Source: Bacteriovoracaceae bacterium
GTDB lineage: Bacteria; Bdellovibrionota; Bacteriovoracia; Bacteriovoracales; Bacteriovoracaceae
Direction of reading: 5' to 3'
NCBI GenBank assembly: GCA_013141065.1
Contig: JABFRR010000007.1
Span: forward strand, 62,001 to 126,000
DNA length: 64,000 nucleotides
Shown here in pieces: positions 1-8,993 of this stretch; the first letter of the stretch is position 1, and each line of letters begins with the position of its first letter. A program made the translations under genes and the position numbers. Under the pieces are notes generated by a model, which worked only from the letters and a program-made list of their open reading frames with translations, did not search any database and was not told the origin of the DNA.

Positions 1-399
1 AAAGCAGAAAGGCTCGAACGTAATTTCACATTTATTACAGATATAGCAGTTACAAAAAATAATATTGTTCAACTTGCAGAAGGAGGTCGCACGCGCTGGA
101 AAATAGAAAATGAAACGTTTAATACTTTGAAGAATAGAGGTTATAATTTAGAACATAATTATGGGCATGGTGAAAAAAACTTAACACATAATTTTATTAT
201 GAGTATGTTTCTGGCATTTTTTGTTGACCAGATCCAAGAGATTAGTTGTTATACTTTTAAAAAATTAGTTGAAAAATTTAAGCAAAAATCAAGCTTATGG
301 AGCAGTTTAACCAGTGCTATTGAATGGGTGCCATTATCTAGCTGGGATCAATTTTATTACCTTCTTTACTATCGTGAAATGCCACCAGAGACAGGTTAA
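1..399 (+). pseudogene. Transposase C-terminal fragment (IS copy 1)
   Basis: The reading frame is open from base 1 and ends at the stop at 397-399. The encoded segment, including the RWKIENETFNTLK signature that holds the third catalytic acid of this DDE transposase group, is the same as in copy 2. The fragment is only partial because the window starts inside the gene. Whether the rest of this copy has the frameshifts seen in copy 2 cannot be told. Confidence 0.75.
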
Positions 400-545
400 T
401 TTTAACGCCCGTTCTGATTTGTTTTTTATTCTTCAAAGCCATTTACCATCAAAAATAATTTTTTTCGAAAAATCGTGAATTTATTACCCTATAACACTAT
501 GAGTTTTAAATCGGGTTGACAGGCTAAGAGGCCGGGAACTGCTGC
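1..545 (+). mobile_element. Right part of IS copy 1 (cut by window edge)
   Basis: Bases 1-553 read identically to bases 1647-2199, an offset of 1646, so this is the 3' part of a second copy of the IS at 553-2191. It carries the last third of the transposase and the same right-end terminal repeat. Its left part lies outside the window. It is followed by TTAGTTT (546-552) and then directly by copy 2. I compared the two stretches by eye and saw no difference. Confidence 0.85.
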
Positions 546-552
546 TTAGTTT
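546..552. repeat. 7-base direct repeat TTAGTTT (first copy)
   Basis: TTAGTTT lies immediately after IS copy 1 and immediately before IS copy 2, and occurs again at 2192-2198 just after copy 2. This is the arrangement expected of a target-site duplication. The exact boundary is uncertain by one base, because a G follows both repeats. Confidence 0.55.
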
Positions 553-2191
553 GCAGGAATTCCCGGTGTAAATTTTTCCCACTCAAGATAAGAGAAAATA
601 TTTAATTTTTCGTAATGTTTTATGCTTTCTGGCCTTCACAAATCATTTCTGGCCATCTAAAATGCTTTTCAGAGGTGTTTTATGGGGCGACAAGCAAATA
701 AATTGAAAGTTGAAGAATGTAATGAAATTATTCTATCTGAATTTTCAAAATTTAAGGAAAAAAGACCAATTTTTGAAATACCTCTCAAGAATTTTTTAAT
801 GTCTAGCTTTGCGGTCTTTGCCCCTAAAATCACCATCTCTTTTACAATTTGAAAATCAATTGAAAGAACATAAAATTAGAATGCACAATCTCAACTCACT
901 TTTTAAAATTGATAGAGTTCCGTCAGATACTCACTTAAGAGATATTTTAGAAACAGTAGAATACAATCAGTATCGACCATTATTTCAAAGACTTTTTCAT
1001 ATATTCAAAGATCAAAAACGCTAGAGCAGTTTGAGTTTATGAAAATTAATGGTCAATCTCATTATTTATTAGCAACAGATGGATCTGGATATTTTCGATC
1101 GGAAAAATTAGTTTGTGACTGTTGCATGATTGAAGAACATTTTGATGAAAACAATAAAATGACTCTTAAATTTGGACATAATATTTTGGCAGGATCAATT
1201 GTTCACCCAGATCTAAAGCAAGTTATTCCAATGTGCCCTGAACCCATTATGAGACTTGATGGAAGTAGTAAAAACGATTCTGAACAAACAGCATTTAGAA
1301 GATTTTTAGCTGATTTTAAAAGAGAGCACCCGAAGTTAAAAATAATTTTCTTACTTGATGCTTTGTATGCCAATGGACCTATTATAAAATTACTTCGAGA
1401 GTATGGTTATGAGTTTTTAATAGCAGTCAAAGAAACTAAAAGTCTTTTTTATGAGTGTAAAAGGGAGAGACTACTGGAGAAACCCAGTTTCACGAAAGAG
1501 TTTTTGAGTCTGGTGAAAAAGTTATAAAAACAACAAAAATGAATTACAGATTTGCAAACAATATAAGACTCCATCAAGACAAGGAAAGTCCATTTATAAA
1601 TTTTGTTCAAGTTAAAGAAGTCACTGAATGGATTGGCAAAAAGGGAAAAGCAGAAAGGCTCGAACGTAATTTCACATTTATTACAGATATAGCAGTTACA
1701 AAAAATAATATTGTTCAACTTGCAGAAGGAGGTCGCACGCGCTGGAAAATAGAAAATGAAACGTTTAATACTTTGAAGAATAGAGGTTATAATTTAGAAC
1801 ATAATTATGGGCATGGTGAAAAAAACTTAACACATAATTTTATTATGAGTATGTTTCTGGCATTTTTTGTTGACCAGATCCAAGAGATTAGTTGTTATAC
1901 TTTTAAAAAATTAGTTGAAAAATTTAAGCAAAAATCAAGCTTATGGAGCAGTTTAACCAGTGCTATTGAATGGGTGCCATTATCTAGCTGGGATCAATTT
2001 TATTACCTTCTTTACTATCGTGAAATGCCACCAGAGACAGGTTAATTTTAACGCCCGTTCTGATTTGTTTTTTATTCTTCAAAGCCATTTACCATCAAAA
2101 ATAATTTTTTTCGAAAAATCGTGAATTTATTACCCTATAACACTATGAGTTTTAAATCGGGTTGACAGGCTAAGAGGCCGGGAACTGCTGC
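553..2191 (+). mobile_element. Complete IS, IS4-like DDE family (copy 2), 1639 bp
   Basis: The ends carry an imperfect inverted repeat: GCAGGAATTCCCGG at 553-566 against CCGGGAACTGCTGC at 2178-2191 (14 bases, 2 mismatches). The element is bracketed by TTAGTTT. It contains one transposase gene in the forward direction. Only 7 bases separate it from the preceding copy, giving a tandem dimer with a 1646-base period. Family assignment comes from the transposase signature (RWKIENETFNTLK, then GYNLEHNYGHG), which I associate with IS4-like/ISNCY elements. The exact family is uncertain. Confidence 0.75.
682..2045 (+). pseudogene. DDE transposase, three frameshifts (copy 2)
   Basis: The family reading is spread over three frames. 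It starts at ATG 682 (MGRQANKLKVEEC...). It must change frame near 815-825 to continue as LKSPSLLQFENQL. It changes again at the A-run near 1010-1017 to join KTLEQFEF to MKINGQSHYLLATDGSGYF, and a third time near 1459-1466 (an A/G run) to reach ETTGETQFHERVFESG and the C-terminus. Catalytic-type motifs remain: TDGSGYF (first Asp), LLDALYANG (second Asp) and RWKIENE (Glu). No single frame gives a full protein, so this copy is probably inactive unless it is a sequencing artefact. Confidence 0.8.
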
Positions 2192-2198
2192 TTAGTTT
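2192..2198. repeat. 7-base direct repeat TTAGTTT (second copy)
   Basis: Matches 546-552 and directly follows the right terminal repeat of IS copy 2. Together the two copies bracket the element as a probable target-site duplication. Confidence 0.55.
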
Positions 2199-2247
2199 GT
2201 AAAAATTACTTTTTTAAGGCCATCGCTCACGGTTTTTGCTATAAACC

Positions 2248-3375
2248 ATGACCATGAGTATTAACTTAAAATTAGAAAAACCGTCACTTTACGCGCTTAC
2301 CTTAAGTGAGCTTAGAGATTATCTCGCTGAAAAAGGTTTAGCTAAATTTGCGGCCGACCAAATTTATCAGTGGCTTTATAAAAATAAAGAGCTGGATCTT
2401 GAAAAATGGTCAAATATCTCAAAAAAAATTCGAGAAGATTTCACTCAAAATTTCGATTTAAGTTTGCCCACTGTCATTTGGAATGGGCTTTCGAAAGATG
2501 GAACCAGAAAATTTTTAGTTAAAATGCGTGACGGACAGACAGTTGAAACAGTTGCTATTCCAGCAAGAGATAGACTGACTTTGTGCATTTCTTCACAAGT
2601 CGGCTGTGCGATTGGATGTACTTTTTGTCATACGGGCACGATGGGATTAAAAAGAAATTTATTAGCCGATGAAATTGTGGGCCAGTTCATGGCCATCAGT
2701 CTTTGGTTGAGAGAAAATGTTGGAAGTGACGAAAAATTAACTAATATTGTTTTTATGGGCCAAGGTGAGCCACTTCATAATTATGACAATGTGAGAAGTG
2801 CCACAATTATTTTTATGGAAGATAAGGGGCTTGGTCTATCACAAAGAAAAATCACGCTTTCAACTTCTGGTTTAGTTCCTCAAATTGAAAAGATGTGGGA
2901 CTTTCCACCAGTCAATATTGCTATTTCACTTCATGCTGCTCATAACGATATTCGCACAGAACTGATGCCGATTAATAAAGCTTACGACCTTGAAAGACTT
3001 TTCAATGCTATCAAAAAAGTGCCATTAAAAGCTTATAGACGAATTACTTACGAATACATTTTGATTGCTGATTTGAATGATCGTCAGGAAGATATCGATG
3101 GATTGACTGCTCTTTTAGAAAAAAGTAAATCAAAAATAAATATTATTCCTTACAATGATTTTCCAGATTCAAAATTTAAAAGACCTAGTAATTCAAAAAT
3201 TATTTGGTTTCAAGAAGAATTGTTAAAACGTGGTTTTGTCTGCACGACAAGAACCACAAAAGGCCAGGATATCCTGGCCGCATGTGGACAATTAAAAAGC
3301 GAATACGAAAAGCTCAATCTTTGGAATGTAGATAAATCAAAAGCATTTGAAATGGAATGGACTAAACCACTTTAG
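2248..3375 (+). CDS. rlmN: 23S rRNA (adenine-2503-C2)-methyltransferase RlmN
   Basis: Radical-SAM enzyme that methylates C2 of A2503 in 23S rRNA (and A37 of some tRNAs) in the cytoplasm. The 375-aa protein has an N-terminal helical domain, the CxxxCxxC iron-sulfur motif at C120, C124 and C127, and GQGEPLHN at 171-178. The two further conserved cysteines of the family are also present: C113 (in TLCISSQVGC) and C346 (in AACGQL), which fit the methyl-carrying and proton-abstracting residues. Length is normal. ATG 2248 has an in-frame ATG two codons later and only a weak ribosome site, so the exact start is uncertain. It begins about 50 bases after the IS, so part of its promoter may be replaced by IS sequence. 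Confidence 0.96.
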   Translation: MTMSINLKLEKPSLYALTLSELRDYLAEKGLAKFAADQIYQWLYKNKELDLEKWSNISKKIREDFTQNFDLSLPTVIWNGLSKDGTRKFLVKMRDGQTVETVAIPARDRLTLCISSQVGCAIGCTFCHTGTMGLKRNLLADEIVGQFMAISLWLRENVGSDEKLTNIVFMGQGEPLHNYDNVRSATIIFMEDKGLGLSQRKITLSTSGLVPQIEKMWDFPPVNIAISLHAAHNDIRTELMPINKAYDLERLFNAIKKVPLKAYRRITYEYILIADLNDRQEDIDGLTALLEKSKSKINIIPYNDFPDSKFKRPSNSKIIWFQEELLKRGFVCTTRTTKGQDILAACGQLKSEYEKLNLWNVDKSKAFEMEWTKPL

Positions 3376-3710
3376 TTATTTCTTAACGCTTCATTTCTAT
3401 ATAACCATGGTTTTGGAGCTTCTCTCGGCTCTTCTATAACCGGCTCATGATCCTTTGCTTTCTTTTTTTCTTTTGCCACAATTGATGAAGGTTCACGGTC
3501 TGATTCCTCTTCAGAAGCAATCTGGCGATCATTTGCTTGATAGTCTTTTTCCACTTTGTAGTGATCTCCAATGTCTGCCACTTTCATTTCTTTCGAAGGT
3601 GCAGCTCGGTCTTTGAAACCAACTTGTGGTGTTTTGTAGTCAGAAGCATAGGCAATAACACTAAAGCCTAAGACCATTAGAGATAGGGAGATTTTACTTT
3701 TATTTTTCAT
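3372..3710 (-). CDS. Small exported protein of unknown function
   Basis: The 112-aa protein has a clear signal peptide (MKNKSKISLSLMVLGFSVIAYA) and a short mature part rich in charged residues, Lys, Glu and Asp, with no domain I recognise. It converges on rlmN and the two stop codons overlap by 4 bases. It is divergent from sppA across a 164-base gap that contains an inverted repeat. The start is followed at once by a basic n-region typical of Sec signals, which supports it. Confidence 0.7.
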   Translation of the reverse strand: MKNKSKISLSLMVLGFSVIAYASDYKTPQVGFKDRAAPSKEMKVADIGDHYKVEKDYQANDRQIASEEESDREPSSIVAKEKKKAKDHEPVIEEPREAPKPWLYRNEALRNN

Positions 3711-3724
3711 ACATTCACTCCTTG

Positions 3725-3754
3725 CCGATAATATCGGTTCAAATCCAGTATCGG
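3725..3754. promoter_or_regulatory. Inverted repeat CCGATA-A-TATCGG plus half-site
   Basis: The upstream region of the small exported gene and sppA holds a perfect 6-base inverted repeat around one base (3725-3737) and a further TATCGG at 3749-3754, 17 bases from the first. This looks like an operator for a dimeric regulator. That is inference only. It is also short enough to occur by chance. Confidence 0.3.
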
Positions 3755-3874
3755 TTTAATTAGTTTAAAACTTGAGTAAGGAGATCGGATTTTTAAAGTT
3801 TGTTTACGTCTGCCTATGTTTTTGAGACTATAGGAGGGATTAATTAACGGGTTTTATCAAAAAATGGAGTTTTT

Positions 3875-4789
3875 GTGACCTCTTCAAATAATACCAAGGC
3901 GCTTTTTGGCATTTTTGCCATGGTTTTTGTCTTCTTCGTTATTCTTATCGCTTTTGCTTATATTACGATGAATGCTTTTAATGAAACTTCTCTCGTAGAG
4001 AAAAAATCTAATAGTGCTCATATTGGAGTCGTCACGATTGAAGGAGTGATTATGACTTCTAAAAGCACGATTGAGCTGCTGCAAACAGCTGAAGAAGATA
4101 AGCAAATTCAAGCCATAATTTTGCGAATTGATTCTCCCGGTGGAGCTGTAGGTCCAACTCAAGAAATTTATGAAGAAATTCAAAGAATTGATTTAAAAAA
4201 ACCAGTCTATGCTTCATTTGGTTCAATCGCAGCGAGTGGTGGTTACTACTTAGGGGCTGCAACTAGAAAAATTTGGGCCAATCCTGGCACACTCACTGGT
4301 TCGATTGGTGTCATCATGGAGTTCATGGACCTTTCAAAGCTTTTTGAATTTGCTAAAGTAAGTCCTCAAACAATTAAAGCTGGCCGCTATAAAGATGCAG
4401 GGAACCCAAGTCGATCTCTTACGGTTGAAGAATCCGATATGATGACTAAATTAATTGAAGGTGTGCATAAGCAATTCATTAACGATATTTTAAAACGCCG
4501 TGCCAATAAAATTAAGGGCGATATAAACGAACATGCTCAAGGACAAATTTTTTCTGGAGAAGTTGCCTTGGAAAAAGGACTTGTCGATGAATTAGGAGGT
4601 CTCTGGACAGCAGGTAGGTCGATTCATACTTCAATGAAGATGAAAGATGAGTTTGCTTTGAAATTTATTGAAAAGAAAAAGAAGATCGGACTTTTTGATT
4701 TGATGAATTCAATGGATGAAGTGATTTCAAGATTTGATCTCAACTCGTTAACACAAGTCAGTCAACATCCTCGGCTAATGCTTAAATAG
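3875..4789 (+). CDS. sppA: Signal peptide peptidase SppA, S49 family
   Basis: Inner-membrane serine protease that clears leftover signal peptides on the periplasmic side. The 304-aa short-form protein has one N-terminal membrane segment (about 10-33). It then has the S49 fold with GVVTIEGVI and IDSPGG, the nucleophile Ser121 in AASGGYY, and the general-base Lys173 in GRYKDAGNPSR. This is the Ser/Lys dyad of the family. The start is GTG 3875; no earlier in-frame start was identified. The next gene, lapB, begins 8 bases after its stop, so the two are probably co-transcribed. Confidence 0.93.
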   Translation: MTSSNNTKALFGIFAMVFVFFVILIAFAYITMNAFNETSLVEKKSNSAHIGVVTIEGVIMTSKSTIELLQTAEEDKQIQAIILRIDSPGGAVGPTQEIYEEIQRIDLKKPVYASFGSIAASGGYYLGAATRKIWANPGTLTGSIGVIMEFMDLSKLFEFAKVSPQTIKAGRYKDAGNPSRSLTVEESDMMTKLIEGVHKQFINDILKRRANKIKGDINEHAQGQIFSGEVALEKGLVDELGGLWTAGRSIHTSMKMKDEFALKFIEKKKKIGLFDLMNSMDEVISRFDLNSLTQVSQHPRLMLK

Positions 4790-4797
4790 AGAGACGA

Positions 4798-6030
4798 ATG
4801 GAAAATATTCTTCCTTGGATACAAGAACATTTACTTGCTGTCGTGGCCATCTTGATCACGATTGTCTTGGTTTATCATTATTTAATCGAAAAAGAGACTG
4901 GAGCTAAGCTTTCAAAGCGCTATCGAAATTCCATTTTTGAAGCGCAGTCTAAAATATTTTTGAATGCCACACAGTATCTTATTTCTGGAAATAAAGATCT
5001 CGCGATAAAAGAATTTTTAAGTGCAGTTGATATTAACCGTGAAACAATTGAAACTTATTTTGCTTTGGGTGGTCTCTTTAGAAGTAACGGAGAAATTGAA
5101 AAAGCAATAAGTATCCATCGTTCATTAATCGCGCGGGAAAATATTTCAGAATCTCACCGGTTGAGAGCACTCAAAGAACTCGCCGTAGATTTTGATAAAG
5201 GTGGTTTTATTGATAAGGCCATTGAAACTTATCGCGATGTTTTAAAAATTAATCGGGATCAATACGAAGTTATTCAGGCTTTGTGTCGAATATATGAAGA
5301 CACAGAAGATTGGGATCAAGCTTACAATTGTCGAATTATGCTCTCTAAAGTGAGTCATCAAAATCAAGCAGAAACGATTTCTCATATTTTAGTTCAAAAA
5401 GCTAAGCAGTACTTTGAAAAAGGCGATTTTAAAAAATGTGAAGAAGACCTTGAAGATGCTTTTAGATTCGCACCATCAGTTTCTGCTAAAATCCTGCGAT
5501 TGAAACTCTTTTTAATCAGTGGAGACCTTGAGCAAGCAAAATTTTTACTACTTGAAATCTTAAAAGAGCATCCTATGTATGCCTCTTTTATTTTTGTATC
5601 GATAGGTGAAGATTTCAAGAGCACAGATGAAAATTTAAGAATTGAATACTCACGCAGGCTTGAACTACTCAGAAAGCATTTTTTAGATATTGATGACAAA
5701 GACTTAATAGCTTCGGCTTCTGTTGTATTATCCAAGGTTCGCTTATTAAAAGAATCTGGTATGACCAATGAAGCATTTATTATTTTAAAAGAATGGATGG
5801 ATACCAACAAAAGCTCTTCTGAAGTAATGAAGGTTGAATACATTAAGCTTTTAATTGAACTGCAGAAAAAAGATGAGGCACTTGTGCAAACAAAGGGCCT
5901 GCTTGAAAATTTACACCAAACCTTGGCCAAGCACTATTGTCGTCAGTGTGGGTACAATTCAGACAATTTGTTCTGGAGATGTCCACAATGTCACGAGTGG
6001 GAAACAATTCAATTTAGGTGGAAGGTTTAA
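4798..6030 (+). CDS. lapB: LapB-like TPR protein with C-terminal rubredoxin-type zinc finger
   Basis: In enterobacteria LapB tethers FtsH to LpxC degradation and so controls lipopolysaccharide synthesis at the inner membrane. This 410-aa protein has the full architecture: one N-terminal membrane segment (about 12-30), a long stretch of TPR helices (about 48-370), and a C-terminal rubredoxin-like knuckle with C381/C384 and C395/C398 (YCRQCGY and RCPQCHEW). The segment ALGGLFRSNGEIEKAISIHR closely follows the LapB pattern. The role in lipopolysaccharide control is by family. In this organism it is untested. Confidence 0.85.
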   Translation: MENILPWIQEHLLAVVAILITIVLVYHYLIEKETGAKLSKRYRNSIFEAQSKIFLNATQYLISGNKDLAIKEFLSAVDINRETIETYFALGGLFRSNGEIEKAISIHRSLIARENISESHRLRALKELAVDFDKGGFIDKAIETYRDVLKINRDQYEVIQALCRIYEDTEDWDQAYNCRIMLSKVSHQNQAETISHILVQKAKQYFEKGDFKKCEEDLEDAFRFAPSVSAKILRLKLFLISGDLEQAKFLLLEILKEHPMYASFIFVSIGEDFKSTDENLRIEYSRRLELLRKHFLDIDDKDLIASASVVLSKVRLLKESGMTNEAFIILKEWMDTNKSSSEVMKVEYIKLLIELQKKDEALVQTKGLLENLHQTLAKHYCRQCGYNSDNLFWRCPQCHEWETIQFRWKV

Positions 6031-6477
6031 GTGAGGGTATTTAAATTGATGCTATTTTTAAATTTAATTTTATTAAGCAGTTTACTGAGTGCTGAAACTC
6101 CTAAAAAAGATCCAACGAGGGCCCTGATTGGAGTTAGGTATTTTTCTCAAACGATGGGTAACGTTCATCAAAATGCCTCTCGCTACTCACAAGTTTTAAC
6201 GACGATTAGCTGTAATCATCCTGTGAAAATTTTAAAAATAACTTCTAAAGACGGGAAAGACCTAACAAGTTTGGGGGACCCCAATTGGACCTTTGTTGGT
6301 GTAGGTCCTTACGAAGGTTATATTATGACTAGTTATTTAAATGAAAAAAAGAATAGTTGCCTAGAAGAAGAGTACTCAAAGTTTTTTGATGGTTTAGAGC
6401 TAGATATCAACGATCTTTATTATTGGGCGAGATTATATGATCAGTACGTCCAAGACAAATCGAAGGTACGACAATGA
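6031..6477 (+). CDS. Exported SH3-domain-like protein
   Basis: The 148-aa protein starts at GTG 6031, directly after the lapB stop codon. It has an N-terminal signal peptide and a segment resembling bacterial SH3 domains (about 30-105: RYFSQTMGNVHQNASRYSQVL, then WTFVGVGPYEGYIMTSYL). Such domains usually bind peptidoglycan or cell-wall peptides in the periplasm. It overlaps the next gene by 4 bases, indicating translational coupling within the sppA-lapB run. The SH3 call is pattern recognition and the biological role is unknown. Confidence 0.65.
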   Translation: MRVFKLMLFLNLILLSSLLSAETPKKDPTRALIGVRYFSQTMGNVHQNASRYSQVLTTISCNHPVKILKITSKDGKDLTSLGDPNWTFVGVGPYEGYIMTSYLNEKKNSCLEEEYSKFFDGLELDINDLYYWARLYDQYVQDKSKVRQ

Positions 6478-7355
6478 AAAGAATAATTTGTTTTTCATTT
6501 TTGTTTTTAGTTACAACTGTTTTTGGTAACGAAACCAAAGAATCTCCTGCCGAGGTAACTCCAGATATAATCGATTTTAGCTCGATTAAAGATCTAATTA
6601 AAAAAGACGGACTAGAAGGTGAATTAAAAAAGCAACAAGTTGAAAAACAACAAGTCTTGGATAAGAAAAAGCTATCAGATATGAAACGCTACAATGTTCC
6701 GAATGCTGATGAGTTTTGGAACTTGTTTTCAGAATTATGGTTAGTGAAAAATGCCACTAAATTAAAGTGGGATTTTCATAAACCTGAATTTGACTTGGAA
6801 AAGTCATTTATATCTTTACTTGAAACTCAAGGTCACTATGAAAAGAAAATTAAAATTCTCCTTTTAGACTCCACAGAAGTCATTCATGCTGCCTTACCTA
6901 CGAATGATAAAGAATACATATTCTTACTTTCGCTTCCATTTATTCGCACTCTTGATTTATCAAAAGTTGAAATTTCACTCATTTTATTTGAAGATTATTT
7001 ACGGGCCAGGCGTGGGTATTTTAAAAACTATGTGACATCCAAAGAGCTCGAAGCTTATTTGGGAAGTAACTTTAATGGTAAGCCCTTCAACAAAAAGTTA
7101 ATTGATAGTCATCTCTTAAAGATGTCGAATGTACTTTATGAAAAAGGATTTAATTTTCAAGAGCAATTTGAATTGACTCAAGAAATGGATACTGCCCTAA
7201 AAAGTGATTTAAAGATTTGGAATACATACCTCACTCTATTGGAAAAAATCGATCAGCTAACTAAGACAAACAGTCTTTATAAAAAATATAGTCAAATATA
7301 TCCATCACCTGAACTTCAACTTAATTGGCTCAGACCAAAACCAAGTCGATTCTAA
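6474..7355 (+). CDS. Exported protein of unknown function
   Basis: The 293-aa protein has a signal peptide (MKRIICFSFLFLVTTVFG) followed by a Lys/Glu-rich linker and a mostly alpha-helical body. I do not recognise a family. It starts within the stop codon of the SH3-like gene (4-base overlap) and its own stop overlaps the next start as TAATG. The run 4798-8220 is therefore tightly coupled, and the product may work with the SH3-like protein in the periplasm. Confidence 0.7.
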   Translation: MKRIICFSFLFLVTTVFGNETKESPAEVTPDIIDFSSIKDLIKKDGLEGELKKQQVEKQQVLDKKKLSDMKRYNVPNADEFWNLFSELWLVKNATKLKWDFHKPEFDLEKSFISLLETQGHYEKKIKILLLDSTEVIHAALPTNDKEYIFLLSLPFIRTLDLSKVEISLILFEDYLRARRGYFKNYVTSKELEAYLGSNFNGKPFNKKLIDSHLLKMSNVLYEKGFNFQEQFELTQEMDTALKSDLKIWNTYLTLLEKIDQLTKTNSLYKKYSQIYPSPELQLNWLRPKPSRF

Positions 7356-7708
7356 TGAAGCCATTTTTGAGGTCATGTTTTGATGGTACTTCTGATTTTC
7401 TAAAATCTAATTTAGGGACACAGGTATTATTTTATACTTTTTTTTATCTCATTTTGTGGCTTTTTCACTTACTCCTGATTTCACTTATTTCATATTTTCA
7501 TCTTTTACTAAATCATAATATTAGAATTATTGGAGATTGGATTGGGGATCGAGGCTGGATAATTATCATTCTTTCAAAATTAAGTGTTTTTTATTTGGCT
7601 ATGCTTTTCTTTGTTCTTAAAACAAAAAAATTAATTCTCTCAAAAGTTATTTACGTAACAGTATTCAAATTCCCAGACTGGAAGTCATTGTGTCCTTACT
7701 TTTTTTAA
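7355..7708 (+). CDS. Membrane protein of unknown function, possibly first part of a split gene
   Basis: The start ATG 7355 overlaps the previous stop (TAATG). The 117-aa product has two strong membrane segments (about 30-50 and 75-95). The last 20 or so residues (VFKFPDWKSLCPYFF) are unlike the preceding hydrophobic pattern. The following frame, read backwards from 7690, is open to 7621 and gives a plausible continuation (KSYLRNSIQIPRLEVIVSLL). A one-base frameshift between 7621 and 7708 would fuse it with the next gene into a multi-pass protein of about 285 aa. Confidence 0.55.
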   Translation: MKPFLRSCFDGTSDFLKSNLGTQVLFYTFFYLILWLFHLLLISLISYFHLLLNHNIRIIGDWIGDRGWIIIILSKLSVFYLAMLFFVLKTKKLILSKVIYVTVFKFPDWKSLCPYFF

Positions 7709-8220
7709 TTATAGGCATTATTGGTCTTGGAAATATTCAATACAATAAAATGATGATTCTTGAATTGGACCGCCTAATTTATTCGATTGTTGGAACTATT
7801 TTATTTTTTGGAATTGATTTTGCCTTTTTAATTATTATTGATATTTTTTATCCAGCAAGAACTCCTTGGGATATTCGAAAACGTTTTATCATTTTCCCAT
7901 TACTCTTTTATTTCTTTTCACTTTCAACTTTTATTTACGAGCAAACAATTACCATTAATCATTTTGTATTCTTCTTTCTTTTGATTTACTCTGGGGAATG
8001 GCGCAGAAGAAATTGGACAATACCGGCATTATTTTTGGTGCTTTTTATAGTTCCAGCTTATGCCCTGATGGGTTTTGATCCCGTTTGGGCAGACCTTTAT
8101 TCGCCATTTGTGGCCGCAACAAAGGTTTCTTCATTTTCATTTTTAATATTAGTCGCTTTTTGTGTAGGTTATTTGCAGTACACTCAGAAGAAAAAGCCCG
8201 AGTATATTTATCGGGATTAG
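7690..8220 (+). CDS. Multi-pass membrane protein of unknown function, possibly second part of a split gene
   Basis: If translated alone it starts at GTG 7690 inside the previous gene and gives 176 aa with about five membrane segments. No ribosome-binding site is obvious before the GTG, which favours the split-gene explanation. No known family is recognised. It is the last gene of the run before a 68-base gap ahead of tolQ. An imperfect short hairpin (CCCGA...TCGGG) spans the stop codon but lacks a T-run. Confidence 0.55.
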   Translation: MSLLFLIIGIIGLGNIQYNKMMILELDRLIYSIVGTILFFGIDFAFLIIIDIFYPARTPWDIRKRFIIFPLLFYFFSLSTFIYEQTITINHFVFFFLLIYSGEWRRRNWTIPALFLVLFIVPAYALMGFDPVWADLYSPFVAATKVSSFSFLILVAFCVGYLQYTQKKKPEYIYRD

Positions 8221-8288
8221 CGATTTATATTAAAAAACTGCAAAAAATTATCTATGATTAACATTATTAAATTTTACGGGGGCTAATT

Positions 8289-8984
8289 GTGGAAGGTGCA
8301 AAGTTAGATATTCTGAATATTATTTGGCATTCAGGAATTGTTGTAAAAGTTGTGCTCGGACTCCTCATCGCTTCATCTGTTTATTCTTGGGGAATTATTC
8401 TCAAGAAAAAGAAACTATTTTCAGAGGTTGAAGAAAATAACAAACGTTTTATTGAAATTTATCAGAACACTGAAAATCTCAAAGAAATTATGATTAAGTC
8501 TGAGATGCTGCCATTTTCTCCGTATAAAGCACTTTATACTAATGGTTATGTTGAATTAATGAAAATGAGGGAAGCTTACACTGGTCAACATAAAAGTGGA
8601 CTAGCTTTTCACTTCCAGAATTTTGGTATGGGTGTATTAGAACGTGGTCTTAAAAAAGGGGCCAACGAAACCAATGAAGAATTAGGTAAACTTTTACCAA
8701 CTCTTGCTTCGATTGGTTCGGTCTCGCCATTTATTGGATTGTTCGGGACTGTTTGGGGAATTATTGATGCTTTTGCCGGTTTAGCTACGGGAGGTGGATC
8801 GATCGATGCTGTCGCCCCTGGGATTGCTGAAGCACTAGTTGCAACGGCCGTGGGATTAGCAGCTGCTATTCCTGCCGTTTGGTTTTATAACCATTTCAAT
8901 AGTGTTAATGAAAAAGTAAATTCTGAAATGGAGAGTTTTGGGCAAGATTTTATTAATGTTGTTGAGCGCTCTATTATTGAATAG
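8289..8984 (+). CDS. tolQ: TolQ/ExbB-family proton channel
   Basis: The 231-aa inner-membrane protein has the three MotA/TolQ/ExbB membrane segments: about 15-35; about 138-160 around IGSVSPFIGLFGTVWGI; and about 175-200 around EALVATAVGLAAAIPA. With TolR it forms the proton-driven motor that pulls the Tol-Pal system during outer-membrane constriction. The start is GTG 8289 after a GGGG-containing ribosome site. It is followed at 9 bases by tolR, then by a TolA/TonB-like gene and tolB, so the Tol assignment is favoured over ExbB. Confidence 0.92.
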   Translation: MEGAKLDILNIIWHSGIVVKVVLGLLIASSVYSWGIILKKKKLFSEVEENNKRFIEIYQNTENLKEIMIKSEMLPFSPYKALYTNGYVELMKMREAYTGQHKSGLAFHFQNFGMGVLERGLKKGANETNEELGKLLPTLASIGSVSPFIGLFGTVWGIIDAFAGLATGGGSIDAVAPGIAEALVATAVGLAAAIPAVWFYNHFNSVNEKVNSEMESFGQDFINVVERSIIE

Positions 8985-8993
8985 GAATGATTT

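Noticed and set aside
3735..3747. GGTTCAAATCC, which resembles a tRNA T-loop
   Set aside because: No acceptor, D or anticodon arm can be built around it, and it lies inside a promoter region.
5394..5930. 178-aa reading frame on the minus strand
   Set aside because: It lies fully inside lapB, is Ser/Lys/Phe-rich in the way of antisense frames, and has no family or ribosome site.
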